From positions 558,001-622,000 of the forward strand of contig NZ_FMIA01000002.1 in the NCBI RefSeq assembly GCF_900091615.1: DNA of 64,000 bases. The letters are read 5' to 3'. The notes below the pieces were generated by a model. It saw only the letters and a list, made by a program, of their open reading frames with translations, ran no database searches and was not told the origin of the DNA. Numbering within the stretch: position 1 is the first letter of the stretch; every line of letters begins with the position of its first letter. This document shows, piece by piece, positions 25,176 to 34,115 of this stretch. The stretch is from Micromonospora yangpuensis. Its GTDB lineage: Bacteria; Actinomycetota; Actinomycetes; Mycobacteriales; Micromonosporaceae. The position numbers were made by a program, and so were the translations under genes.

Positions 25176-26518
25176 GGCAGCGACATCCTCACCTCGGTAG
25201 GTCCGCCCGGCGGACTGTCAACGGTCAGCGTGCCGTCGAAGGCCGCCAGCCGACGCTGGATGCCACGCAGGCCGGTGCCGGAATCGATCGAAGCACCCCC
25301 ACGGCCGTCGTCGGACACCAGCATCGTCAACTCTCCCGCAGCGCCGTCCCGATGGGGTGCGAACTCCACGGTGATCCGGATCTGCCGGGCCTGGGCGTGC
25401 TTGATGGCGTTCGACAACGCCTCGGCGACGGCGAAATAGGCCGCGGACTCGACCGGGGCCGGCAGCCGTCCCGGTAGGCGGGTCACCACCGTGGTCGGGA
25501 TCGGATTCACCAGGGCCAGGGCCTTGAGGGCGCCGTCCAGGCCACGGTCGGCCAGTACCGGCGGATGGATGCCCCGCACCAGCTCACGCAGCTCGGTCAA
25601 AGCGCTGGCGGTCGCCTCGCGGGCCTCGGCCAGCAACTGTCGGACGGTCTGCGGATCCTTGGGCAGTAACTGTTCGGCCAAGCCCAGGCTCATGCCCAGC
25701 GACACCAGCCTTGCCTGCGCGCCGTCGTGCAGGTCGCGTTCGATTCGGCGCAGCTCGTGGGCCTGGGTGTCGACGGTCTCAGCGCGTGTGGTCGCCAGCT
25801 GTTGGACGCGGGCCCGCAGGCGCGCCTGCTCGGTGGGGCCGAGCAGAGCGCGGATCATCCGAGCGTTGAGGTTCGCCAGGCGTGCCGCAGTGGCGTACCA
25901 GAGCAGGAGGAAAACCGGACCGAGCGGTACCAGCGCGAAAGACTGCGCGACGTTGTGCAGCCGGAAGGCCTCCCCCAGCGGAGTGCGGAATACCTGAGGA
26001 GGCGTCAGTTGATAGATGAGCGGATAGGTCAGGTAGACGACTCCGAAGGCGAAGAACAGCAGCGACAGTCCGCAACTCCACCATATGGTGATCGAGTTGA
26101 CCACCAACCAGATCCAGTCCCGCCACGTCGCCGGATCGCGCAGGATCGTCCAGAGCCGCACCAGCCAACCGGCGTCCGGCGTGGGCTGATAGGGGTGGGC
26201 GGGCACCGGTACGCCGAGCCGGTCGGCGGCCCACTGGCGGTGCAGGTCGGCAAACCAGCGCACCAGCGCGGTGGTGAGCAGAATCAAGGGGATCCCGACG
26301 CCGAGAGCGGCGACTGACATCGAGGTGATCCAGACCGTGGCCAGCACGGCACCCAGGGCCGAACCCGTCAGCAGCACCAGCGACCAGCCCAACAGGCTCA
26401 TCCGCAAGCCCAGCGCGGAGCGCGGAGCTGGACCGCTGCGTGCGACGGGACCAGGCCCGGAGCGTTCCCGCGAGGGCGAGGAGCCGCCGGGAAGGGTGGT
26501 TCCGCTGGAATCGGTCAT
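25163..26518 (-). CDS. NarL-family sensor histidine kinase
   Basis: A 451-residue membrane kinase. About four or five hydrophobic segments (SLLGWSLVLLTGSALGAVLA, VAALGVGIPLILLTTAL, WIWLVVNSITIWWSCGLSLLF, ALVPLGPVFLLLWYA) form a sensor with a long loop between. The HisKA_3 dimerisation helix has the phosphoacceptor in ERDLHDGAQARLVSLGMSLG (His near residue 268). The HATPase domain has NAIKHAQA (N box), SDDGRGG and GTGLRGIQRRLAAFDGTL. This is the DesK/LiaS type of two-component kinase often tuned to membrane stress; the signal is unknown. It overlaps its response regulator by 13 bp. Confidence 0.95.
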   Translation of the reverse strand: MTDSSGTTLPGGSSPSRERSGPGPVARSGPAPRSALGLRMSLLGWSLVLLTGSALGAVLATVWITSMSVAALGVGIPLILLTTALVRWFADLHRQWAADRLGVPVPAHPYQPTPDAGWLVRLWTILRDPATWRDWIWLVVNSITIWWSCGLSLLFFAFGVVYLTYPLIYQLTPPQVFRTPLGEAFRLHNVAQSFALVPLGPVFLLLWYATAARLANLNARMIRALLGPTEQARLRARVQQLATTRAETVDTQAHELRRIERDLHDGAQARLVSLGMSLGLAEQLLPKDPQTVRQLLAEAREATASALTELRELVRGIHPPVLADRGLDGALKALALVNPIPTTVVTRLPGRLPAPVESAAYFAVAEALSNAIKHAQARQIRITVEFAPHRDGAAGELTMLVSDDGRGGASIDSGTGLRGIQRRLAAFDGTLTVDSPPGGPTEVRMSLPCVS

Positions 26519-26623
26519 TTCACTCCCTCATCGCGCATCGTGCCGAATCGACGGGACTGGCGGTCGGTCCATATCGGCCCCCGGGCGATCCGCAATTTCC
26601 GCGCGGTGAGGTTTCTTCACTTC

Positions 26624-26663
26624 CGCCGGTAGACGACTCAGCCGGCTGAGTCGTCTGCCGGCG
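26624..26663. terminator. 20-bp stem palindrome between hydrolase and kinase genes
   Basis: AGACGACTCAGCC (26631-26643) is directly followed by its exact reverse complement (26644-26656), extended outward by further pairing through one G-U to 26624-26663. It sits 107 bp after the stop of the minus-strand hydrolase and before the kinase start, so it most likely terminates the hydrolase transcript. A perfect 26-bp palindrome could also bind a dimeric regulator. Confidence 0.75.
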
Positions 26664-26769
26664 CACACCTTACCCGCCGCGCAAGCAGTGTCGGCCCGCT
26701 CCCGGAATCTCTGCCGCCACCTCGCCGTCATCGAGATCCGGGCCCCTGTCACCCGCTGGCACGATGCCG

Positions 26770-27699
26770 TTACTTGACGGTGGCGGTCATCTGTGCGATT
26801 TCGTTGAGCACCAGGACGGGCTCGTCCTGGGGAACGTCGTGCGAGCTGCCCTTGGCGGTGACGAGGGTGCGGTCGGGCCCCGCCTTGACGAACGCGGCGG
26901 CCGCGTCGCGCCAGGCCTGAGCGTCCTGCGGAGATCCGTCGAAGGGTGTCTTGTCCGACACGACATAGATGACGGGGACGCTGTCGGGCCAGGAGACCTT
27001 GTGGTACGCCTGGTGCGTGGGACCGAAGTTGTCGGCCGTGGCAATGAGCTGGCGGTTCGCCTTCGTCGACGGCGCCTTCTTGAGCTCTTCGATCTGCGGC
27101 GCGGTCAGCGTGACAATTCGTTGGATCTGGGTGTCGGTGAAGAATTGCGGCACGTTGGCATCGATCAGCACCGCCCCGGAGACAACGCCGGGGTTCGCGA
27201 GGACGAAGTAGTGGGCCACCTCCCCTGCCTGCGAGTGGCCCGCGAGGACCACGTTCTGGGTGACGCCGAGTTCACGCAGACCGGCCTGCAGGTCGGAGGC
27301 GGCGGCCTGGGGGTCCCATGGGCCCTGCACCTCCTCGCTGGCGCCCATACCGGCGCGGTCGTAGGTGATGATCTGCGATCCGGTGGCCTGCGACAGCTGC
27401 GGCACCAGGGCATCCCAGTACGAGGAGTCCTCGCCGCCGCCGGCGTCCAGCACGATGGTGGGAGAACCTCCGGGCGTGACGTGGAAGGCAAGCTGATGCC
27501 CGTTGTTGGCGATCATATGCAGGCCCGCTGCGGGCGCCGCGCTTGTCGAGGTCGAGGGAACCGCGGCTTCCGGACCGGCCGCGGGCGCGGCCTGCGACGC
27601 CGCCGAGTCATCACACGCCGCGAGTGCCCCTATCGCGGCGACGGGAAGGACGAGGGCCACGGCGGCCCGATGAAACCGTGAGATTTTCTGTGTGGTCAT
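26770..27699 (-). CDS. secreted alpha/beta-hydrolase lipoprotein
   Basis: A 309-residue protein with a lipoprotein signal: FHRAAVALVLPVAAIGALAAC, lipobox LAAC, Cys near residue 29. The alpha/beta hydrolase fold shows the HG-like region DAGGGEDSSYWDAL, the nucleophile elbow LAGHSQAGE (Ser), an acid candidate in VVSDKTPFDG, and the His in KGSSHDVPQDEP. It probably hydrolyses an ester or amide at the cell surface; the substrate is unknown. It is separated by 270 bp from the CocE-like gene on the same strand. Confidence 0.9.
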   Translation of the reverse strand: MTTQKISRFHRAAVALVLPVAAIGALAACDDSAASQAAPAAGPEAAVPSTSTSAAPAAGLHMIANNGHQLAFHVTPGGSPTIVLDAGGGEDSSYWDALVPQLSQATGSQIITYDRAGMGASEEVQGPWDPQAAASDLQAGLRELGVTQNVVLAGHSQAGEVAHYFVLANPGVVSGAVLIDANVPQFFTDTQIQRIVTLTAPQIEELKKAPSTKANRQLIATADNFGPTHQAYHKVSWPDSVPVIYVVSDKTPFDGSPQDAQAWRDAAAAFVKAGPDRTLVTAKGSSHDVPQDEPVLVLNEIAQMTATVK

Positions 27700-27971
27700 G
27701 GAAATGAGCTTCCACGGTTTCTAGATCTTGTGCAATCATGCTATCCCCCCAGTCGGGTTGGGAGTTATCTCCACCCTTTCCGGAGGCGAGTCAGAACCCG
27801 TCAGGTACTGCTGGACGCGCATTTTCCAGGATCCGTCCGGGTGATAACGGGGGCGCTGGAGCTACCGCTCCCGCCACGCCAGGTGCGCCCGGTCCTGGGC
27901 GAGAAGCCCGGCCCCGACGCCGTCGGCGTTCGGGTCGGTGCGATTGTGGAAGGGGCGTTCGGCGGTGGGGC

Positions 27972-29750
27972 TCAGCGAAGGGGTACGGGGACGGTGAAGC
28001 TGGGCTTGCCGATGGGCATCTTCTCGGTGGTGGAGAGAGCGGTGTAGATGTCGAGGAACACGGCGCGTTCGCCATCCGTCGGGCGGTCGTCGCGCGGGTC
28101 GTCCAGGTCGAGGTCGAGCCGGACGTTCTCGACGGTGATCTTCCGGTTGGAGGGTGTGTCGGTCCAGTCGCTGAACAGTCCGGGGGCCTGGATGGTGCCG
28201 ATCTGCACGGCGAGGCGGTGGCCGGCGGCGAGGGTCCAGTCGTTCGACTTGAGGTCGAAGGCGAGCTTGCCGCCGTTCACCAGTGCCACCTGCTCGTTGA
28301 AGAAGACCCCGGTGCCGTCGGGGGCGACGTCGTAGAGCCGGACCATCAGGTTGCCGTGGCCCCGGGCGGTGAGGGAGAGGCGAGGAGTGCCGGTCACCCG
28401 GGTGGCCTGGCGCAGCGGCTGTGACCAGCGGTAGAAGCTGTTACCGGTATCGACCTTGGGGTCGCCTTCGGCGCTGTCGTCGAGGTATCGGCCGCCGGGC
28501 AACGCGAGGGTGGGCGAGCTGTCCACGACCGGCCAGGTGTCCTGGGCGCGCCACCGGCCGTTGTTGTCCTGGATGGCGTACGCGGGGTAGTCGACCGTCG
28601 GCGTGACGCCGCGCAGGTACTGGTCGAAGAAGGAGATGGTCTCGGCGAACCAGCTGTCGCGGCCCATCTCCAGCCGGCCGTCGGCGGCGCGTTCGTTGCC
28701 CCGCTTGTGGTCCCACGGTCCGAGCCAGCCCCGCTGCGGACCATGGTGGTTGGTGAGGTATTCCTCCATCCCCTCCGGTTCGGTGTTCCACTCGGTGAAG
28801 CCCTGGGTGAAGAACAGCGGGGTGTCGCTGCCCTTGGCCTGCCGGGCCAGGTCGCGCGTCTGCCAGTACTCGGACTCGTAGTCGGCGGTCAGGTACTGGA
28901 TCGAGTTGACGGCCACGCAGGGATGCTTCTCCTCGTACGCGGCATTGGTCCGGTATCGCTCGTCGTCGTCGGGCAGCTGGGGCAGGGTGGCGATCCGGTT
29001 GTAGCTGGTGGCCACGTTGCCGATGGTCGAGCGGGGTACGCCGTTGGAGCGGATGTTGCGGTACAGGTCCCAGATGGGTTCCTGGGCGACGACCGCCTTG
29101 AGGGCGTCCTGGTTGAGGTTGTTGCCGATCAGGCCGGTGATGGCGTCGTAGGACTTGCCGTACATGCCGACGGCGCCGGTGGACCAGGGCTGGGTGGCGG
29201 CCCAGTCGATGGCCGCCTTCACGTCGGCCTGCTCGCCGGGGCCCTGGAAGTCGAGGCATCCTGTGGAGCCGCCGAAGCCGCGTTGGTCGACCATCACGAA
29301 CGCGTAGCCGCGGGAGAACAGGTCGGTGCCCTCGATGAAGTCGTAGAAGCGGTTCGAGGGGCCGGTGTGCGGGTGCTTCTCGTCATCGAGCTGCCCGGAG
29401 TGCCCGAAGTAGGCACCGACCGACAGGATCACCGGTACTTTCTTGCCCTCGGGCAGGTTCTCGGGCAGCAGGACGTCGGCGTGCAACTCGACGTCCGACC
29501 CGTCGGAGGAGGGGAAGTAGTGCTGGGTCCACCGGGCACCCTTGGCCACCCGCTTGTTCTCGGCATGGGTGACCGCATCTTCGGCGGTGGCGACCGCTGG
29601 CGCCGCCTGGACTGACGGCGTGCAGGCGCCGAGGCCGACCAGCAGGGACGCCGCGGCTGCGGTAGCGACAAGGCGGGCAGCGGTCTTTCCCGAGACGAGC
29701 GGCCTTTCCCGGTGGGTGGTGCGCGGGTCGGGTATGGCGGGCCTGTACAC
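27972..29750 (-). CDS. CocE/NonD-family hydrolase, lipoprotein (X-Pro dipeptidyl-peptidase S15-like)
   Basis: A 592-residue protein. GTG 29750 has AAGGAG eight bases upstream. The signal ends in a lipobox (SLLVGLGAC, Cys near 43). The S15 catalytic domain has VMVDQRGFGGSTG and the nucleophile in GMYGKSYDAITG (Ser), a helical cap with IWDLYRNIRSNGVPRS, and the His in GPWDHKRG. The C-terminal beta-jellyroll (PrtC/CocE C-terminal domain) includes TRVTGTPRLSLTARGHGNLMVRLYDVAPDGT. Family members release X-Pro dipeptides or hydrolyse esters; the substrate here is open. No terminator is seen directly behind it. Confidence 0.92.
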   Translation of the reverse strand: MYRPAIPDPRTTHRERPLVSGKTAARLVATAAAASLLVGLGACTPSVQAAPAVATAEDAVTHAENKRVAKGARWTQHYFPSSDGSDVELHADVLLPENLPEGKKVPVILSVGAYFGHSGQLDDEKHPHTGPSNRFYDFIEGTDLFSRGYAFVMVDQRGFGGSTGCLDFQGPGEQADVKAAIDWAATQPWSTGAVGMYGKSYDAITGLIGNNLNQDALKAVVAQEPIWDLYRNIRSNGVPRSTIGNVATSYNRIATLPQLPDDDERYRTNAAYEEKHPCVAVNSIQYLTADYESEYWQTRDLARQAKGSDTPLFFTQGFTEWNTEPEGMEEYLTNHHGPQRGWLGPWDHKRGNERAADGRLEMGRDSWFAETISFFDQYLRGVTPTVDYPAYAIQDNNGRWRAQDTWPVVDSSPTLALPGGRYLDDSAEGDPKVDTGNSFYRWSQPLRQATRVTGTPRLSLTARGHGNLMVRLYDVAPDGTGVFFNEQVALVNGGKLAFDLKSNDWTLAAGHRLAVQIGTIQAPGLFSDWTDTPSNRKITVENVRLDLDLDDPRDDRPTDGERAVFLDIYTALSTTEKMPIGKPSFTVPVPLR

Positions 29751-30252
29751 GAGTGGCTCCTTGAGTTCGTAGGCAGCAAGTTGCCGACGACCCGAGCGAG
29801 TCGGGTGCGGCTGGAAAGGACCGGCAGCGCCGGTGCCCCGGCGGCCGGCAGGGCAAAAGGCGGACGAGGGCCCGGTCAGGTCGACGAGCCCCGATAGGCG
29901 CGGTCCTCAGCCCGTACCCCGAAGGAGGTCCTTGACGGCGTGGAAGTCGCCGTACGTGAGGTTCAGCCGGTCGACGTCGATGACGGGTGAGGCGGACATG
30001 CACCCATCACAGCGCGGACGACGCCGGCCCGGCAGTGGCGCCGCGTCACCGCCGAATGTGACGTGGTGTCACTGTCCATGGTCCATGGCCAGCTGCGCTG
30101 ACGCCGTCCGCCCATGCGCTGACGGGCGTGTCACTATCCTTGTGGATATTGGCATTGCTGCCACTGGAGGGTGTGGATCGTGCGCGCGACGCTGGGCGGG
30201 AAGCACCGTCCCGGCGCGTCGCGCGCCCCGAACCACGATGAGGAACGTCGAT
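29751..30252. other. 502-bp divergent region holding only a gene remnant
   Basis: Between the CocE-like gene (minus) and the oxidoreductase (plus). It contains the 5' remnant of an ABC ATPase gene (29907-29999) and otherwise no convincing gene. A GAGGAACG box at 30239-30246 precedes the oxidoreductase. Open frames running through on the plus strand into the oxidoreductase lack starts with ribosome binding sites. Confidence 0.6.
29907..29999 (-). pseudogene. 5' remnant of an ABC transporter ATP-binding protein gene
   Basis: An ATG at 29999 opens a 30-codon frame, [19 protein letters not shown] plus [11 protein letters not shown], ending at TGA. The first 25 residues are exactly what begins a drug-type ABC ATPase (start, beta strand [12 protein letters not shown], then D-F-H-A-V-K-D-L). 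The frame then breaks off before the Walker A motif. No Walker or signature motif follows in any frame, so the rest of the gene has been deleted. A short regulatory peptide is a less likely reading. Confidence 0.65.
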
Positions 30253-31260
30253 ATGACGGATTCGATGAAGGCCGTTGTGCTCGCCCGTTTCGGCGGGGCC
30301 GATGCCTTCGAGCTGCGCGATGTCTCCGTACCGCGGGTCGGACCCCGCCAGGTGCGGGTGCGCGTCCACGCGACCGCGGTCAACCCGCTCGACTACCAGA
30401 TCCGTCGCGGAGACTACGCGGATCAGGTGCCGCTCCCGGCGATCATCGGGCACGACATCTCCGGCGTGGTCGAGGAGGTCGGATCCCACGTGACCGAGTT
30501 CCGCGTCGGCGATGAGGTGTACTACACGCCCCGGATCTTCGGCGGCCCCGGCTCCTACGCCGAGCAGCACGTCGCCGACGTCGACCTGGTCGGCCGGAAG
30601 CCTGCGAACCTCAGTCACCTGGAGGCGGCGAGCCTGACTCTCGTCGGCGGCACGGTCTGGGAGGCCCTGGTGACGCGGGCCCAGCTCGCCGTGGGGGAGA
30701 CGATCCTCATCCATGGCGGCGCGGGCGGTGTCGGCACGATCGCGATCCAGATCGCGAAGGCGATCGGCGCCCGGGTGATCACCACCGCGAAGGCCGGCGA
30801 CCACGAGTTCGTACGCTCTCTCGGGGCGGATGCGGCGATCGACTTCACGTCGGCGGACTACGTCGACGCGGTGGCCGAGCTGACCCAGGGCAGGGGGGTC
30901 GACGTCGTCTTCGACACGATCGGCGGCGACGCGCTCACCCGGAGCCCGCTGACGCTCGCCGACTTCGGACGCGTCGTCAGCATCGTCGACATCGCGCAGC
31001 CGCAGAACCTCATCGAGGCGTGGGGTCGCAACGCCGCCTACCACTTCGTCTTCACCCGGCAGAACCAGGGAAAGCTGAACGCGCTCACCACGCTTGTCGA
31101 GCGTGGCCTGGTGAAGCCGGTGATCGGCGCGACTCTTTCGCTGGCCCGGATGGGCGAGGCGCATGAGCTCCTGGAGAACCGGCGGTCGTACGCCCTGCAC
31201 GGCAAGGTCGCGATCGACGTGGCGGGCGAAACCCTCGCGCTTCCCGCGCGCGTCTCGTAG
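30253..31260 (+). CDS. NADP-dependent zinc-free MDR oxidoreductase (quinone oxidoreductase-like)
   Basis: A 335-residue medium-chain dehydrogenase/reductase. It starts [20 protein letters not shown] with a GAGGAACG box. The catalytic GroES-like half has [20 protein letters not shown] and [14 protein letters not shown]. The Rossmann half has [20 protein letters not shown] (GGAGGVG cofactor loop) and [14 protein letters not shown]. No structural-zinc Cys cluster is present, as in quinone reductases and related enoyl reductases. It converges on a GlxA-type regulator only 39 bp away, whose target it may be. Confidence 0.9.
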   Translation: MTDSMKAVVLARFGGADAFELRDVSVPRVGPRQVRVRVHATAVNPLDYQIRRGDYADQVPLPAIIGHDISGVVEEVGSHVTEFRVGDEVYYTPRIFGGPGSYAEQHVADVDLVGRKPANLSHLEAASLTLVGGTVWEALVTRAQLAVGETILIHGGAGGVGTIAIQIAKAIGARVITTAKAGDHEFVRSLGADAAIDFTSADYVDAVAELTQGRGVDVVFDTIGGDALTRSPLTLADFGRVVSIVDIAQPQNLIEAWGRNAAYHFVFTRQNQGKLNALTTLVERGLVKPVIGATLSLARMGEAHELLENRRSYALHGKVAIDVAGETLALPARVS

Positions 31261-31299
31261 CGGGGCGCTCGGGGGGTGGCCGGACGATGACCGCGGTGG

Positions 31300-32247
31300 T
31301 CAGCTCCGCCCGGAGAAGGTGGCGCGGTACTCCGAGGGGGACACGTCCAGGAGCCGGCGGAAGTGCAGGCGGAGGTTCGCTCCGGTGCCCAGGCCGACCT
31401 CGTGCGCGATGCGGTCGACCGACAGCGTCGTGCTCTCCAGGAGTCCACGGGCGGTGTCGACCCGCGCCCGCAGGATCCACTGCAGCGGGGTGCTGCCGGT
31501 CTCCTCGGCGAAGCGGCGCAGGAACGTGCGGGGCGACAGCTTCGCGTGTGCGGCGAGTCCGGCGATCGTGAGCTGCTTGTCGAGCCGCGTCAGGGCCCAT
31601 TCGCGCGTCGCCGCGAGGGTTTCGCCGTGGGCGGCCGAGCTGCTCTTCGGCAGGTACTGGGCCTGACCCCCGGTCCGGTAGGGCGCGGTGACGAGTCCTC
31701 GGGCGATCTCGTTCGCCGCGCCCACGCCGAGATCCCGCCGGACGATGTGCAGGCACAGGTCGAGACCGGCGGCGGCCCCCGCCGAGGTGAGGATGGCTCC
31801 CTCGTCGACGAAGAGCACGTTCGGCTCGACCGTGATCCGCGGATGCCGCCGGGCGAGCTGCTCCGCCGCATCCCAGTGCGTCGTCGCCCGTAGACCGTCG
31901 AGCAGACCGGCATCCGCGAGGGCGAACGCGCCGTAGCAGATCGACGCGATGCGCGCCCCGCGGGACGCGGCGTTCCGCAGCGCTTCGCGCACCGCCACCG
32001 GTATCGGCCGACCCGCCGGGGCGTACCCCGGTACGACGATCGTGTCCGCGTCGGCCAGGGCGTCCAGGCCCCGCGGGACCGCGTAGCCGAAGTCCCCGTG
32101 GGACGGCACCGTTCCGGCGGTGACCCCGCAGGTCGACACCGCGTAGGGGAACCCCGTCTCCGGATGGAACACCTCCGCCGGGATCCCGACGTCCAGCGGG
32201 AGCGCCCCGTCGAGCACGAGGGACACCACCCGGTGCGGTCGCTGCAT
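31300..32247 (-). CDS. GlxA-type transcriptional regulator (DJ-1/PfpI + AraC HTH)
   Basis: About 315 residues. The N-terminal DJ-1/PfpI-like domain contains VSLVLDGALPLDVGIPAEVF and the nucleophile-elbow segment ASICYGAFALADAGLLDG. The C-terminal AraC/XylS domain has two helix-turn-helix units: LTIAGLAAHAKLSPRTFLRRF and LSVDRIAHEVGLGTGANLRLHF, ending SPSEYRATF. The start at 32247 fits the family's usual beginning; an ATG at 32289 would add 14 residues. Such regulators act as activators. The convergent oxidoreductase and divergent lipoprotein gene are possible targets. Confidence 0.9.
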   Translation of the reverse strand: MQRPHRVVSLVLDGALPLDVGIPAEVFHPETGFPYAVSTCGVTAGTVPSHGDFGYAVPRGLDALADADTIVVPGYAPAGRPIPVAVREALRNAASRGARIASICYGAFALADAGLLDGLRATTHWDAAEQLARRHPRITVEPNVLFVDEGAILTSAGAAAGLDLCLHIVRRDLGVGAANEIARGLVTAPYRTGGQAQYLPKSSSAAHGETLAATREWALTRLDKQLTIAGLAAHAKLSPRTFLRRFAEETGSTPLQWILRARVDTARGLLESTTLSVDRIAHEVGLGTGANLRLHFRRLLDVSPSEYRATFSGRS

Positions 32248-32415
32248 CACCCGACTCCGATCCGACCGACGCGCCGCCGACCGTGTCATGATCCTTGCGC
32301 GTACGCGCATTGCCGCCATCTTCGAGGAAAGTTCCGGTTGGCGGCAACCTGTGGCCGGCGGATCGCATGTACCCGGATGTACGCAACGACCGCCACGATC
32401 CACAGGGGTCCGGAA

Positions 32416-32850
32416 ATGTCTGCACGTCGTCTTCTGCTGCTGCTGCCCGCTGCCGCCGCCCTGGCCGCACTCACCGCCTGTACCGTCACGGCGGCACCCG
32501 GTCCTGACTCCACCGCGTCCGCTCCGTCGCCGGCCGCCCCGGCGGACGGCACCCCCGGTGCTCCGCCCACGGCGGCCACCGGGGCGGCCGGGGATGTCGC
32601 AAGCGCCGCCTGCCCCTCGGGGGCGACCCTGCAGAAACTGGTCGAGCTGCCGGAGGGTGTCACCTTCGGCGGGGTCGAGTGCGTGCAGGGCTGGGCGGGA
32701 GCCGACCCGCAGGGGCCGAACGTCGGTGACGGCGTCTACCTGTTCCGCCACACCGCCGGTACCGGCTGGAAGTACTACGGCGAGGGCAGCGGATACGACT
32801 GCGCGGACCTCGGCGTCACCGAGCCGGCACCGTTCTGCATCTCCGGCTGA
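32416..32850 (+). CDS. lipoprotein with a C-terminal domain shared with the sigma-linked protein at 33494
   Basis: A 144-residue protein. The signal SARRLLLLLPAAAALAALTAC ends in a lipobox (LTAC), then comes a Pro/Ala/Ser/Thr-rich linker (residues about 25-60). The globular domain starts ACPSGATLQKLVELPEGVTF and ends CADLGVTEPAPFC. This roughly 80-residue domain is clearly related to the C-terminus of the protein at 33494-33991 (LVELPQGWSF, AGTGWRYHDQG, CAELGLTQPAPFC), with four Cys at matching places. No enzymatic motif. The domain probably sits outside the membrane in both and may sense the same cue. Confidence 0.8.
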   Translation: MSARRLLLLLPAAAALAALTACTVTAAPGPDSTASAPSPAAPADGTPGAPPTAATGAAGDVASAACPSGATLQKLVELPEGVTFGGVECVQGWAGADPQGPNVGDGVYLFRHTAGTGWKYYGEGSGYDCADLGVTEPAPFCISG

Positions 32851-32975
32851 CCGGGTGACCGCGGTCGCGCGCGGTGGTGTACACCAGCTACGGTGTGCGC
32901 CACAGTGGACGGCCTCGTCGACGCCGCCGCGCCCTGACTGGCAACCTGTGCGGTACGTGGGGGCACGAGCGGGGC

Positions 32976-33494
32976 ATGGCGGATTCGATCGACGACCAGT
33001 TCCGGGAGTTCGTCCGGACCCGCTCGCCGGCGTTGCTCCGGACGGCGTTCCTGCTGACCGGCGACCGGCACCTCGCCGAGGACCTGGTGCAGGACGCGCT
33101 GGCCCGTACCCATCGGGGCCGGCGGCGGCTGGACGATCCGGGGCACTTCGAGGCGTACACCCGCACCGCCATGTACCACCAGCAGGTGAGCTGGTGGCGG
33201 CGCCGCAGGGTGGCCGAGTCCCTGCCCGGGGAACTGGCCGACGTGGCGCAGCCCGGCAGTGACCACGCCCGCCGTACCGAGCTCAAGCTCGCCCTGCACC
33301 AGGCACTCGCCCAACTCACCCCGCGACAACGCGCGGTGCTGGTGGTCCGCTTCTTCGAGGACCGCAGCGAGGCCGAGGCCGCGAACCTGTTGCAGTGCTC
33401 GGTCGGCACGATCAAGAGTCAGACCAGCAAGGCACTGGCCCGGATGCGGGAGATAGCGCCCGAGCTGCTCTCGGCCGTGATGGAGGAGGCCTGA
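32976..33494 (+). CDS. ECF sigma factor, SigE family
   Basis: A 172-residue sigma-70-type factor of the actinobacterial SigE-like family. Region 2 spans FVRTRSPALLRTAFLLTGDRHLAEDLVQDALARTH and region 4 spans LTPRQRAVLVVRFFEDRSEAEAANLLQCSVGTIKSQTSKALARMRE. No C-terminal extension. Its stop overlaps the start of the next gene (TGATG), whose product is a membrane protein and is likely its regulator, as ECF factors usually lie with their anti-sigma factor. The preceding lipoprotein gene ends 125 bp upstream and may belong to the regulon. Confidence 0.94.
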   Translation: MADSIDDQFREFVRTRSPALLRTAFLLTGDRHLAEDLVQDALARTHRGRRRLDDPGHFEAYTRTAMYHQQVSWWRRRRVAESLPGELADVAQPGSDHARRTELKLALHQALAQLTPRQRAVLVVRFFEDRSEAEAANLLQCSVGTIKSQTSKALARMREIAPELLSAVMEEA

Positions 33495-33991
33495 TGACCG
33501 ACCACTTCGGGCCGCTGCGTCAGGCCATGTCCGACCTGAGCGAGCACGGCGGCAGCGCCGACCTCTACGAGCGGTCCCTGCGCAGGTCGCGGCAGTCGCA
33601 ACGGCGGGCGACCCTCGTCACCGGCACCACGGCCGCAGCGGTGGTGTTGGCCCTCGGCGGTACGGTCGCCTTCGTTACCAGCCACCGGCCCGATCCGTGG
33701 GCGACACCCGCCGCCGCCCCCAGCGGTGCCGGATCCGAAGAACCCGACTGTCCATCGGTCGAAGCCCTCGGTGACCTGGTCGAACTGCCCCAGGGCTGGT
33801 CCTTCGGGTCCGTCGGGGTGCAGTGCGCGCAGACCTGGGCGGCGGCCGACGTGCAGCGCCCGGGCGGCGGCAGCGTCCGCTACCTTTTCCACTACACGGC
33901 CGGTACGGGTTGGCGGTACCACGACCAGGGCACCGAATGGGACTGCGCGGAGCTCGGCCTCACCCAGCCGGCACCGTTCTGCACCTCCTGA
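33494..33991 (+). CDS. putative membrane-anchored regulator of the ECF sigma factor
   Basis: A 165-residue protein coupled to the sigma factor. The N-terminal cytoplasmic part (about 38 residues: MTDHFGPLRQAMSDLSEHGG ... RRSRQSQRRA) is helical, followed by one membrane helix, TLVTGTTAAAVVLALGGTVAFV, and a periplasm-side domain beginning ADPCPS-like (EEPDCPSVEALGDLVELPQG). The outer domain is a paralog of the lipoprotein at 32416. The topology suits an anti-sigma factor, but the short N-terminus has no ZAS motif (HxxxCxxC), so that role is inferred from position. Confidence 0.75.
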   Translation: MTDHFGPLRQAMSDLSEHGGSADLYERSLRRSRQSQRRATLVTGTTAAAVVLALGGTVAFVTSHRPDPWATPAAAPSGAGSEEPDCPSVEALGDLVELPQGWSFGSVGVQCAQTWAAADVQRPGGGSVRYLFHYTAGTGWRYHDQGTEWDCAELGLTQPAPFCTS

Positions 33992-34115
33992 CCGGCTGCC
34001 GTCCGCACCGTCGGGCGTCCTGTCCCGGGCCGAACTGCGGCCTCAGCGTCCCCGGGACAGGCCCGCCGGAGGAGTCGGCCCGCCCCGGGGTGCGGGACGG
34101 GCCGGGGCGCGGAGG

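Noticed and set aside
29833..30252. N-terminal extension of the oxidoreductase at 30253
   Set aside because: The extension has no homology-like pattern, crosses the ABC remnant region, and the ATG at 30253 has a good box and the normal family start.
24345..34000. tRNA-Thr as an integration site with the variable genes behind it as an island
   Set aside because: No integrase and no second copy of the tRNA 3' end were seen downstream, so there is no att evidence.
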